Part shown: one piece after another, positions 50,928-60,498 of the stretch
Numbering within the stretch: the first letter of the stretch is position 1
Layout: every line of letters begins with the position of its first letter
Assembly: GCA_963836265.1 (NCBI GenBank)
Contig: CAWIIO010000006.1
Span: 248,001-312,000, forward strand
Direction: 5' to 3'
Length of the DNA: 64,000 bases
Origin: CAIWHR01 sp963836265
GTDB lineage: Bacteria; Pseudomonadota; Gammaproteobacteria; Burkholderiales; Casimicrobiaceae
Translations under genes and position numbers: made by a program
The notes under the pieces: generated by a model
Told to the model about the DNA's origin: nothing
The model's input: only the letters and a program-made list of their open reading frames with translations
The model's database searches: none

Positions 50928-53900
50928 CTATTCGGCAGCCTGCGCCGCCGCTCCACGCCGGCCGCGCCGCGCCTCGATCCGGCGCGCCAGGCGATCGAAA
51001 GCGAGGTAGATCACCGGCGTCGTGAACAACGTCAGCATCTGGCTCACGATCAGCCCGCCAACCATCGTGATGCCGAGCGGATGCCGCAATTCCGCGCCCA
51101 TGCCCCAACCGAACATCAGCGGCAGCGCGGCGAGCAGCGCCGACATCGTCGTCATCAGGATCGGCCGGAAGCGCAGCAGGCAGGCGCGGCGGATCGCGTC
51201 GCGCGGCGCCATTCCGTCCTTGCGCTCGGCGTCGAGCGCGAAGTCGATCATCATGATTGCGTTCTTCTTGACGATGCCGATCAGCAGGATGATGCCGATG
51301 ATCGCGATGATCGAAAGATCCTGGCCCGCAAGCATCAGCGCGAGCAGCGCGCCCACCCCCGCCGAGGGCAGCGTCGACAGGATCGTCACCGGATGGATAT
51401 AGCTTTCGTAGAGAACGCCCAGCACGATGTACATCGTGACGATCGCCGCAACGATCAGCCACACTTCGTTCGCGAGCGACGCGCGGAAAGCGTTCGCGGC
51501 GCCCTGGAAGCGGACTTGGACCGAGGCCGGCATGCCGAGCTCGCGCTCGACGCCTTCGATTGCGCGCACGGCGTCGCCGAGCGACGTCCTCGGCGCCAGG
51601 TTGAAGGATACCGTCGCCGCCGGAAACTGACCGAGGTGATTGACTGCGAGCTGGGCGGGCCCCTCGCTGATGCGAGCGATCGACGACAGCGGAATCTGCT
51701 GCGTACTCTGCTGCCCACCGGCGGGGCCTCCGGCCGTTGCCGACGGCGTCACGCCCGGAATCGGCGATGCCGATGCCGCGGCGCCGGCCGCCGGCGCGGG
51801 CACGTAGATTTCGCTCAATGCGGCCGGCCCGCGCTGAAAGTCGGGTTTTACTTCGAGCACCACGCGGTACTGGTTCGTCTGCGTGAAGATCGTCGACACG
51901 AGCCGTTGGCCGAATGCGTTGTAAAGCGCGTTGTCGACCATCGCCGGCGTGATGCCGAGACGGCTCGCCGTTGCGCGATCGATGTCGACGTAGGCTTGCA
52001 GTCCGCCCTGCTGCAGGTCGCTCGCGACGTCGGCGAGCTCGGGCAGCTCCCGCAGCCGGTCGACCAGCTTCGGCACCCACGCCGACAGCTCCTCGGCATT
52101 CGCGTCCTCGACGGTGAACTGGTATTGGGTGCGGCTCACCCGGTCCTCGATCGTCAGGTCCTGCACCGGCTGCATGTAGAGCCTGATTCCGTGCACGTCG
52201 GCGAGCGCCGTCTGCAACCTTCGAATCACTTCGACGGCGCTCGCGTCGCGCTTCGAGAGTCGCTTGAGGTTAATCAGCATCCGGCCGCTGTTCAGCGTCG
52301 TGTTGACGCCGTCGACGCCGATGAACGACGACAGGCTCTCGACGGCGGGATCCTGCAGCACGACCTGCGCCAGCGCCTGCTGCCGCTCGGCCATCGCGGC
52401 GAACGAGATCGTCGGCGATGCCTCCGATATGCCCTGGATCGCTCCCGTGTCCTGCACGGGGAAGAAGCCCTTGGGAATCACGATGTAGAGCAGCACCGTC
52501 AGCACCAGCGTGGCGATCGCCACGACCAGCGTGGCGCCTTGCCGCTCGAGGACCCAGTCGAGCGCGCGACCATAGCGGTCGATCACGCGCTCGAAGAGCT
52601 CACCGCTCCAGCGGTAAAAGCGCCCCTGCCGCTCCGGCGGCGTGTGGCGCAGGAGCTTCGCGCACATCATCGGCGTCAGCGTCAGCGAGACGACGGCCGA
52701 GATCAGGATCGCGACGGCGAGCGTGATCGCGAACTCGCGGAAGAGCCGGCCCACGACGTCGCTCATGAACAGCAGCGGGATCAGCACGGCGATCAGCGAG
52801 AAGGTGAGCGAGATGATCGTGAACCCGATCTGCGCGGAGCCCTTCAGCGCCGCCTGCAGCGGCGATTCACCCGCCTCGACGTAGCGGGCGATGTTCTCGA
52901 TCATCACGATCGCATCGTCGACTACGAAGCCGGTCGCGATCGTGAGCGCCATCAGGGTCAGGTTGTTGATCGAGAAGCCGGCGAGGTACATCACGCCGAA
53001 CGTGCCCACGAGCGAGAGCGGCACCGCGACGCTCGGAATCACCGTGGCCGCGACGTTGCGCAGGAACAGGAAGATCACCATCACGACCAGCGCGACCGCG
53101 AGCATGAGCTCGAACTCGACGTCGGCCACCGACGCGCGGATCGTCACCGTGCGGTCGGTCAGCATCGTCAGGTCGACCGCCGCCGGCAGCGACGCCTGCA
53201 ACTGCGGCAGCACCTGCTTGATGCGGTCGACCACCTCGATGACGTTGGCGCCCGGCTGCCGCTGGACGTTGACGATGACCGCCGCGCTGCGGTTGGCCCA
53301 GGCCGCGAGCCGCGCGTTCTCCGCACCGTCGATGACGTCGGCGACGTCGGAGAGCCGCACCGGCGAATTGTTGCGGTAGGCGACGATCATGCTGCGGTAC
53401 TCGTCGGCGGACTTCAGCTGATCGTTAGCGTCGATCGTCGAGGCGCGCGTCGGCCCGTCGAAGCTCCCTTTCGCCTGGTTGGTGTTGGCGTTGACGATCG
53501 CCGTGCGCACGTCTTCGAGGCCGAGCCCGTACGCGGCGAGCGTCTTCGGATTGACCTGGATCCGCACGGCGGGGCGCTGCCCGCCGCTGATGCTGACCAG
53601 ACCGACGCCCGGCAACTGCGACAGCTTGGTCGCGAGCCGCGTGTCGGCGATGTCCTCGATCGCCGGCAGCGGCAACGTGCGGGAGACGAGCGCGAGCGTC
53701 ACGATCGGCGAGTCGGCCGGGTTCACCTTGTTGTAGATCGGGGGGGCGGGCAGATCGGCCGGCAGGAACGTGCCGGACGCATTGATCGCCGCCTGGACTT
53801 CCTGCTCGGCGATGTCGAGCGACAGGTTGAGGCTGAATTGAAGCGTGATGACCGATGCACCGCCCGAACTGGTCGACGACATCTGGTTCAATCCCGGCAT

Positions 53901-54119
53901 CTGGCCGAACTGGCGCTCGAGTGGCGCGGTGATCGACGAGGTCACGACGTCGGGACTGGCACCCGGATAGAGCGTGACGACCTGGATCGTCGGATAGTCG
54001 ACCTCCGGCAGCGCGGAAAGCGGCAGCACGCGATAGGCGATCGTGCCGGCCAGCAGGATCGCGACCATCAGCAGCGAGGTCGCGACCGGCCGCAGGATGA
54101 ACTGCCGCGACGGGTTCAT
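50928..54119 (-). CDS. mdtB: RND multidrug efflux permease, MdtB-like
   Basis: Predicted 1063 residues, same architecture as the next gene. MNPSRQFILRPVATSLLMVAI, ATGFVVDDAIVMIENIARYVEAGE (helix 4, proton relay) and GIVKKNAIMMIDFALDAERK are clear. A Pro/Ala/Gly-rich insertion (about 775-805, including APAAGAAASASPIPGVTPSA) in the second periplasmic loop is not usual in the family. It lies 25 bases downstream of mdtA. The two permeases are clearly paralogous. Confidence 0.92.
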   Translation of the reverse strand: MNPSRQFILRPVATSLLMVAILLAGTIAYRVLPLSALPEVDYPTIQVVTLYPGASPDVVTSSITAPLERQFGQMPGLNQMSSTSSGGASVITLQFSLNLSLDIAEQEVQAAINASGTFLPADLPAPPIYNKVNPADSPIVTLALVSRTLPLPAIEDIADTRLATKLSQLPGVGLVSISGGQRPAVRIQVNPKTLAAYGLGLEDVRTAIVNANTNQAKGSFDGPTRASTIDANDQLKSADEYRSMIVAYRNNSPVRLSDVADVIDGAENARLAAWANRSAAVIVNVQRQPGANVIEVVDRIKQVLPQLQASLPAAVDLTMLTDRTVTIRASVADVEFELMLAVALVVMVIFLFLRNVAATVIPSVAVPLSLVGTFGVMYLAGFSINNLTLMALTIATGFVVDDAIVMIENIARYVEAGESPLQAALKGSAQIGFTIISLTFSLIAVLIPLLFMSDVVGRLFREFAITLAVAILISAVVSLTLTPMMCAKLLRHTPPERQGRFYRWSGELFERVIDRYGRALDWVLERQGATLVVAIATLVLTVLLYIVIPKGFFPVQDTGAIQGISEASPTISFAAMAERQQALAQVVLQDPAVESLSSFIGVDGVNTTLNSGRMLINLKRLSKRDASAVEVIRRLQTALADVHGIRLYMQPVQDLTIEDRVSRTQYQFTVEDANAEELSAWVPKLVDRLRELPELADVASDLQQGGLQAYVDIDRATASRLGITPAMVDNALYNAFGQRLVSTIFTQTNQYRVVLEVKPDFQRGPAALSEIYVPAPAAGAAASASPIPGVTPSATAGGPAGGQQSTQQIPLSSIARISEGPAQLAVNHLGQFPAATVSFNLAPRTSLGDAVRAIEGVERELGMPASVQVRFQGAANAFRASLANEVWLIVAAIVTMYIVLGVLYESYIHPVTILSTLPSAGVGALLALMLAGQDLSIIAIIGIILLIGIVKKNAIMMIDFALDAERKDGMAPRDAIRRACLLRFRPILMTTMSALLAALPLMFGWGMGAELRHPLGITMVGGLIVSQMLTLFTTPVIYLAFDRLARRIEARRGRRGAAAQAAE

Positions 54120-54144
54120 GGATGGCGCGTGCGGGGCCGCACAA

Positions 54145-55458
54145 TCATGGGCTCTGCGGCCGGCCGTTCGGGGTTCGCTCGCCGTGCGACCGGTCGCCGC
54201 GGGGCGAGCCGGGCGCGGCGGTGCCCGGAGCCCTGCTTCCCTGCGCCTCGCGGGTCACGAGCTCGACCTTCGAACCCTCCCGCAGCTTGTCGGCGCCGTC
54301 GACCACGAGCATCTCGCCCGGTGCGACGCCGCTGTCAATGGCCGTCACTTCACCCTGGACCGGGCCCAGGCGGACCGGCTTCACGCTCACCGAATGATCG
54401 TCGTTGACGACGAATACGAAAGTGCCGGGCGCGCCGCGCTGGATCGCTGCCGTCGGAACCAGCGTTGCGTCCGGGCGTGTCTCCACCCGCATCCTTACGT
54501 TGACGAATTGGTTCGGGAACAGCGCGCCGTCGTCGTTGGCAAACTCGGCCTTGAGCTTGATGGTGCCGGTCGCCGTGTCGATCTGGTTGTCGACGGTGAT
54601 GAGCTTGCCGGTCGCGAGCTTCACCTTGCCGTCGCGGTCGAAGGCCTCGACGGGGATGGCTTCGGCTGCGGCGAGGCGCTTCATCACCCGCGGCACGCTG
54701 TCCTCGGGCAGCGTGAAAACGACGGTGATCGGCTTGAGTTGGGTGATCACGACGATGCCCGTCTGGTCGGAAGCGTGGACCATGTTGCCCGGATCGACCT
54801 GGCGCAGGCCCACGCGTCCGCCGATCGGCGCGGTGATGCGGCTGTAGGTGAGCTGCAGCTTCGCGTTGTCGATCTGCGCCTGGTCGGCCTCGATCGCTCC
54901 CTGGTACTGGCGCACGAGCGATTCCTGCGTGTCCACCTGCTGTTTCGAGATCGAATCCTGCGCAAGCAACGTCCGATAACGCTCGAGGTCGACTTCTGCG
55001 TTTGCGAGGAGCGCGTGGTCCTTCGCCATCTGGCCCTGTGCCTGCGCCAACTGAACCTGGAACGGACGCGGATCGATTTCCGCCAGCAGGTCGCCCGCCT
55101 TCACGGTGTCGCCTTCGCGGAAGGCGGCGCGGACGACCTGACCGTCCACCCGGCTGCGCACGACGACCGTGTTACGCGGCGTGACGGTGCCGAGACCGCT
55201 GAGGTAGACGTCGATGCTGCCCTTCCTCGCCGCGGCAGCGACGACCGGCAGCGGACGCCCCGCCTGATCAAGGCGCGCTCGTCCTGCTTGGGCCGGTGGG
55301 CTCGAGCCGATCGGCCAGCCGTACCAGACCCCGGCCGCGATCAACCCGAGCACGAACAGCGCCGCGATCCAGGGCCAGCGCCGCTTGCGGGTTGCGGTCA
55401 CCGGCGACGAAGCCGTGGTCGGGAACGCGCGGTGGGAAGCGGAATCGTTGGGTGTCAT
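54145..55458 (-). CDS. mdtA: RND efflux periplasmic adaptor subunit, MdtA-like
   Basis: Predicted 437-residue membrane-fusion protein. One N-terminal helix (WPWIAALFVLGLIAAGVWYG) anchors it. The lipoyl and beta-barrel parts show GTVTPRNTVVVRSRVDGQVVRAAFREGDTVKAGDLLAEIDP and LTYSRITAPIGGRVGLRQVDPGNMV; between them lies the helical hairpin. The C-terminal tail is Pro/Gly/Arg-rich. The start is the ATG at 55458. The longer frame to 55812 crosses the opposite-strand riboswitch and is not used. First gene of the efflux operon. Confidence 0.92.
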   Translation of the reverse strand: MTPNDSASHRAFPTTASSPVTATRKRRWPWIAALFVLGLIAAGVWYGWPIGSSPPAQAGRARLDQAGRPLPVVAAAARKGSIDVYLSGLGTVTPRNTVVVRSRVDGQVVRAAFREGDTVKAGDLLAEIDPRPFQVQLAQAQGQMAKDHALLANAEVDLERYRTLLAQDSISKQQVDTQESLVRQYQGAIEADQAQIDNAKLQLTYSRITAPIGGRVGLRQVDPGNMVHASDQTGIVVITQLKPITVVFTLPEDSVPRVMKRLAAAEAIPVEAFDRDGKVKLATGKLITVDNQIDTATGTIKLKAEFANDDGALFPNQFVNVRMRVETRPDATLVPTAAIQRGAPGTFVFVVNDDHSVSVKPVRLGPVQGEVTAIDSGVAPGEMLVVDGADKLREGSKVELVTREAQGSRAPGTAAPGSPRGDRSHGERTPNGRPQSP

Positions 55459-55633
55459 TCTCTTTTTCGAAAGAGCAGGGTACCGGTGGGATTGTCCTTT
55501 TTTTGCGGGGTTTGTTGCATCCCAGTTGTAACCATCTGTAAGGACAGGGCAATGCCGGCACGGAGGGGGCGCGGGCCGACTTCGCGGTTCGCCGGACGTC
55601 GCCGGCGGCGCTGCGCAAGGGGCTATTTTTGGG

Positions 55634-55725
55634 TAGAATCGCCGCTTCCCGAGGAGCGTTGCAACGGCGGTCGCAGCCATCCGCCGCCAGGCTCGGGGTC
55701 GTCCAACCGCAACCGCGCTCGTTGA
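55634..55725 (+). promoter_or_regulatory. S-adenosylhomocysteine (SAH) riboswitch and ahcY promoter
   Basis: TAGAAT at 55634-55639 is a -10 box; transcription would start near 55646, at the aptamer. P1 pairs CCCGAG (55648-55653) with CTCGGG (55692-55697), and GAGGAGCGTTGCAACGGCGG and CCGCCGCCAGGCTCGGG are the conserved SAH motif halves. GAGCG can form the pseudoknot with CGCTC (55716-55720). This class binds SAH and turns on SAH-recycling genes, here ahcY and probably the genes to metF. Confidence 0.93.
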
Positions 55726-55799
55726 ACCGTGCCCGCGCACGGGATGACGAGCGGGTCCCCCGCCCCTCCGCAGCGCGGTCACCAACGATGGAGTGACCG

Positions 55800-57242
<1,443 letters not shown>

Positions 57243-57272
57243 CGATCGAATGCGTGCGCCGCGCCACCGAGA

Positions 57273-57314
57273 CCTCCCTCGTCCCGCTTGCCGGGAGAGG
57301 GCCCGGGTGAGGGG
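57273..57314. repeat. REP-like intergenic palindromic motif
   Basis: CCTCCCTCGTCCCGCTTGCC and GGGAGAGGGCCCGGGTGAGG form the CCCTC...CCCGCTTGCCGGGAGAGGG pattern that I know as a widely dispersed intergenic repeat in beta- and gammaproteobacteria. It can fold into a hairpin between ahcY and panE and may attenuate or protect the message. Only one copy is in the window. Confidence 0.55.
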
Positions 57315-57322
57315 ATAATCGC

Positions 57323-58246
57323 ATGCGTATTGCGGTGATGGGAGCCGGAGGGGTGGGCGGCTACTTCGGCGCGCGACTGGCGCAAGCCGGCAACGACGTC
57401 GCGTTCGTCGCCCGTGGTCGCCATCTCGCGGCGATGCGCGAGCACGGGCTCAGCGTGAAAAGCGCGCTCGGCGACATCCATCTGCCGAAGCCGACGGTGA
57501 GCGACGATCCGGCGACGCTCGGCTGGTTCGATGTCGTACTGTTCGCAGTGAAGCTGTGGGATACCGAGTCCGCAGCCGCCGCGATCAAGCCGCTGCTTGC
57601 GGCGGGCGGCGTCGTGATCCCGTTCCAGAATGGCGTCGAGAGTATCGAACGGATCGGCAAGATCGTTGGCCCCGAACAAGTCATGGGCGGCGTCGCGTAC
57701 ATCGCTGCGAAGATCGCCGAGCCGGGCGTCATCGCGCATACCGGGACCATGGCGCGGCTCGTGTTCGGCCCGGTGCTGCCCGCGCAGCAAGCGTCGGCGG
57801 ACCTGCTGCTTGGCGCGTGCAAGGACGCTCGCCTCGAGGCCGAGCTCGCCGCCGACATCGGCAAGGCGCTGTGGACGAAGTTCGTGTTCCTCGTCGCGTT
57901 GTCGGGAGTAACCAGCGCCACGCGGCAGCCGATCGGGGCGATCCGCGCCGACGCCGACATGCGGGCGACGTTCGAGGCGGCGATGCGCGAGACGTGGGAG
58001 CTCGGCCGCGCGCGCGGCGTCGCGCTTGCCGACGATCTCGTCGCCGAGCGGATGCGTTTCGGCGACGGCCTGCCCGCGGAAATGAAGGCGTCGATGCTGC
58101 ACGATCTCGATGCCGGCAACCGGCTCGAGGCGCCCTGGCTTTCCGGTGCCGTCGCGCGAATGGCGAAGGAAGCGGGGTTTTCTGCCCCCGTCAATGCGAC
58201 GCTCTACGCCGCGGTGAAACCCTTTTGCGCGGGTGCCGCGCCCTGA
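57323..58246 (+). CDS. panE: 2-dehydropantoate 2-reductase (ketopantoate reductase)
   Basis: Predicted 307-residue NADPH-dependent reductase, KPR family. The nucleotide-binding start is MRIAVMGAGGVGGYFGARLAQAGNDVAFVARG, and the catalytic Lys region is TKFVFLVALSG. The C-terminal part has MKASMLHDLDAGNRLEAPWLSGAVARM, typical of the family. It is the pantothenate branch enzyme, although many KPR paralogs reduce other 2-keto acids. It is inserted between ahcY and the membrane-protein gene that normally follow each other. Confidence 0.85.
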   Translation: MRIAVMGAGGVGGYFGARLAQAGNDVAFVARGRHLAAMREHGLSVKSALGDIHLPKPTVSDDPATLGWFDVVLFAVKLWDTESAAAAIKPLLAAGGVVIPFQNGVESIERIGKIVGPEQVMGGVAYIAAKIAEPGVIAHTGTMARLVFGPVLPAQQASADLLLGACKDARLEAELAADIGKALWTKFVFLVALSGVTSATRQPIGAIRADADMRATFEAAMRETWELGRARGVALADDLVAERMRFGDGLPAEMKASMLHDLDAGNRLEAPWLSGAVARMAKEAGFSAPVNATLYAAVKPFCAGAAP

Positions 58247-58270
58247 TCGACCACCGCATTGGAGACAACC

Positions 58271-58621
58271 ATGTGGCTTCTGCTCGTCTGGGGGATCAAC
58301 GCGTTGGCGCTGTTCCTGTTGCCCTACGTCTTTCCCTGGGTCACGGTCGATACGTTCTGGACCGCGCTGATCGCGGCGCTGGTGCTGGGTCTCGTCAACA
58401 CGCTGATCCGGCCGCTGCTCGTGCTGCTGACGTTGCCGGTCACGTTGCTGACGCTCGGCCTGTTCATCTTCGTGATCAACGGGTTGCTCTTCTGGTGGGT
58501 GGGCTCGTTCATCCAGGGTTTCCACGTCAGCGGCTTCTGGTCGGGGCTGTTCGGTGCGATTGTCTATAGCCTGATTTCGTGGGTCCTGTCGTCGCTCCTG
58601 CTCTCGAAACGGACCGATTGA
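58271..58621 (+). CDS. Phage holin family IV-like membrane protein
   Basis: Predicted 116 residues, with four membrane helices covering most of the chain (MWLLLVWGINALALFLLPYV onward). Named after the mycobacterial phage holin superfamily IV, but the gene between ahcY and metF is a stable chromosomal neighbour in betaproteobacteria, not a prophage sign. GGAGACAACC before the ATG at 58271 sets the start. The role is unknown. Confidence 0.85.
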   Translation: MWLLLVWGINALALFLLPYVFPWVTVDTFWTALIAALVLGLVNTLIRPLLVLLTLPVTLLTLGLFIFVINGLLFWWVGSFIQGFHVSGFWSGLFGAIVYSLISWVLSSLLLSKRTD

Positions 58622-58649
58622 CGGTTGGCCGCTCGTCCGGCGGTGCGCA

Positions 58650-59489
58650 ATGACGACCAAGCCAAAGCGCGTCTGCAGCCTCGAATTCTTCCCGCCACGG
58701 ACGCCGGAAGGAATCGAGAAGCTGCGCGCGACCCGCAGGCAGCTCGCGCAACTGAAGCCCGCGTTCTGTTCGGTCACCTTCGGTGCCGGCGGGTCGACGC
58801 GCGAAGGCACGCTCGCAACGGTGCTCGAATTCCGCGCGGACGACCTGGAGGGCGTCCCGCATCTGTCTTGCATCGGCGGTACGCGCGAATCGATCCGCGA
58901 CGTTCTCGCGCAGTACCGGGGCCACGGCATCCGGCATCTGGTCGCGCTGCGCGGCGACCTGCCATCGGGCGCCGGCGAAGCCGGCGAGTTCCGCTACGCG
59001 AGCGAGCTCGTCGCCTTCATCCGGCAGGAGACGGGCAACTGGTTTCACATCGACGTCGCCGCCTATCCTGAGTATCACCCGCAGGCGCGAAGCGCGCAGG
59101 AGGACCTCGCGGCCTTCAGGCGCAAGGTCGAAGCCGGCGCCGATTCCGCCATAACGCAGTATTTCTACAATGCCGACGCGTACTGGCATTTCGTCGACGC
59201 CTGCCGCGCGGCAGGGATCGATGTGCCGATCGTTCCGGGCATCATGCCGATCGGGAGCTTCGCGAAGCTCGCTCGCTTCTCCGATGCCTGTGGCGCCGAG
59301 ATTCCGCGCTGGCTCCGCAAGCGGCTCGAAGGCTACGGCGACGATGTCGCCTCGATCCGCGCGTTCGGGCTCGATGTCGTCACCGAGCTTTGCGACGGAC
59401 TGCTTGCACGCGGCGCGCCGGGGCTGCACTTCTACACGCTGAATCTCGCGTCCCTGACGACGACGATCTGGCAGCGCCTCGGCCTGTAG
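58650..59489 (+). CDS. metF: 5,10-Methylenetetrahydrofolate reductase
   Basis: Predicted 279-residue FAD enzyme supplying 5-methyltetrahydrofolate for methionine synthesis. Signatures are CSLEFFPPRTPEGIEKL, FCSVTFGAGGSTREGT, HLVALRGDLPSG, KVEAGADSAITQYFYN and PGIMPIGSF. It closes the ahcY group, so SAH could induce methyl-cycle flux as a unit. 59490-59655 shows no convincing gene. Confidence 0.96.
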   Translation: MTTKPKRVCSLEFFPPRTPEGIEKLRATRRQLAQLKPAFCSVTFGAGGSTREGTLATVLEFRADDLEGVPHLSCIGGTRESIRDVLAQYRGHGIRHLVALRGDLPSGAGEAGEFRYASELVAFIRQETGNWFHIDVAAYPEYHPQARSAQEDLAAFRRKVEAGADSAITQYFYNADAYWHFVDACRAAGIDVPIVPGIMPIGSFAKLARFSDACGAEIPRWLRKRLEGYGDDVASIRAFGLDVVTELCDGLLARGAPGLHFYTLNLASLTTTIWQRLGL

Positions 59490-59655
59490 CGGCGCTGGGT
59501 AAAGCAGGGCGAGCGGATCGTGACGAGTTATCGTCGCGCGCCCGACGACGTGCTCGAAAGCGCGGATGCGATGGGCCATGGCTGCGCCTGGCGCTCCGAG
59601 CGCGCGGTCGTTCAAGCCGAAAGTGCGACACGCCGGTGCGGCAGCTCGCTCCCGG

Positions 59656-60372
59656 TCAGCGACCGTGGGTGTACGAAACGAGCTCCATGTCCATGTACTG
59701 CCCGGGATGATAGACGGCGGCGCCGTTTTCGCTCTTTTCGCGCCATTTGGACTCGTTGTGCTCGCGCACGGCAGCGCCGACGGCTGGCGCATACCAGACG
59801 ACGTCGTTGCAACTCGTGGCCGAGCGCCAGAACGTTTCGTCGTCGAGGTCCATGATGACGCGCAAGCGCAGGGCGTCGAACGTTCCGGCCGGCGTGGTCA
59901 CCTTCTCGTAGCCCTCGACGGCGACATGCCGCACGATGGGGCCGTACGGACCTGGCGGCTTGTTGAGGTCGCGGATCCGCTGGTTCCACGACTCGCCGAC
60001 TTCGAGCGGGAACTTGTAGCGGATCAGCGGTGGATCGAAACGATCGGTTTGGTCCTCGTAGACGGCGCCCTCGACCACCACGCCAGGAGCCGGCCACTTC
60101 TCCGTCCGCACGACGTCGGTCGAGGGTCCCTTCGCCGTCACGCGCACGGTGATGCCTTCCGGCCCGATCGCGGTGATTTCGTGGGTCTCGTCCCAGACGG
60201 TTTTCTGCCGGTAGCCATCCTGCGCGTGATAGGTCCAGCGGTCGCCGACGCGGTAAGTCGGTGCGGCGGCGGGCGGGCCGTCGGCGACGGGGCCGATGCC
60301 CGCGCAGCCGACCAGCGAGACCAGCGCGACGGTCAACAGCGGCAGCGTCGAGGAGTGAAATGGGGCCGGCAT
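59656..60372 (-). CDS. Hypothetical lipoprotein
   Basis: Predicted 238 residues. The N-terminus MPAPFHSSTLPLLTVALVSL ends in a lipobox LVGC at about 20-23. The mature part begins with YRVGDRWTYHAQDGYRQKTVWDETHEI and has the mostly beta pattern of DUF3108-like or TapB-like proteins (a repeated VGESW, TPAGTFDALRL). The ATG at 60372 has GGAGGTCGC upstream. I do not know the function. It is probably outer-membrane or periplasmic. Confidence 0.7.
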   Translation of the reverse strand: MPAPFHSSTLPLLTVALVSLVGCAGIGPVADGPPAAAPTYRVGDRWTYHAQDGYRQKTVWDETHEITAIGPEGITVRVTAKGPSTDVVRTEKWPAPGVVVEGAVYEDQTDRFDPPLIRYKFPLEVGESWNQRIRDLNKPPGPYGPIVRHVAVEGYEKVTTPAGTFDALRLRVIMDLDDETFWRSATSCNDVVWYAPAVGAAVREHNESKWREKSENGAAVYHPGQYMDMELVSYTHGR

Positions 60373-60498
60373 GCGACCTCCGAGACGTCGGCAGTGCGTT
60401 AACAGCGCGGCCCCGACCTTGTTCCCGGGGCCGCTCCGGCGGCGCAGACCACGCGGCGCGGCGGCGCTGCGGCGCACGTCCGGGGCGCCGCCGCGACG

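Noticed and set aside
50898..54407. Open frame of 1169 codons on the plus strand opposite mdtB
   Set aside because: It is an antisense shadow of a high-GC gene; the product is Arg/His-rich without motifs. Similar shadows exist opposite glyS, the metalloprotease and the acyl-CoA synthetase.
58271..58621. Prophage marker (holin)
   Set aside because: The name comes from a family label; the gene is a standard companion of ahcY and metF and no other phage gene is present.
59520..59655. Plus-strand frame after metF reading MTSYRRAPDDVLESADAMGH
   Set aside because: It runs antisense into the lipoprotein gene and loses protein-like character after about 45 codons; it may be chance or a remnant but I cannot support it.
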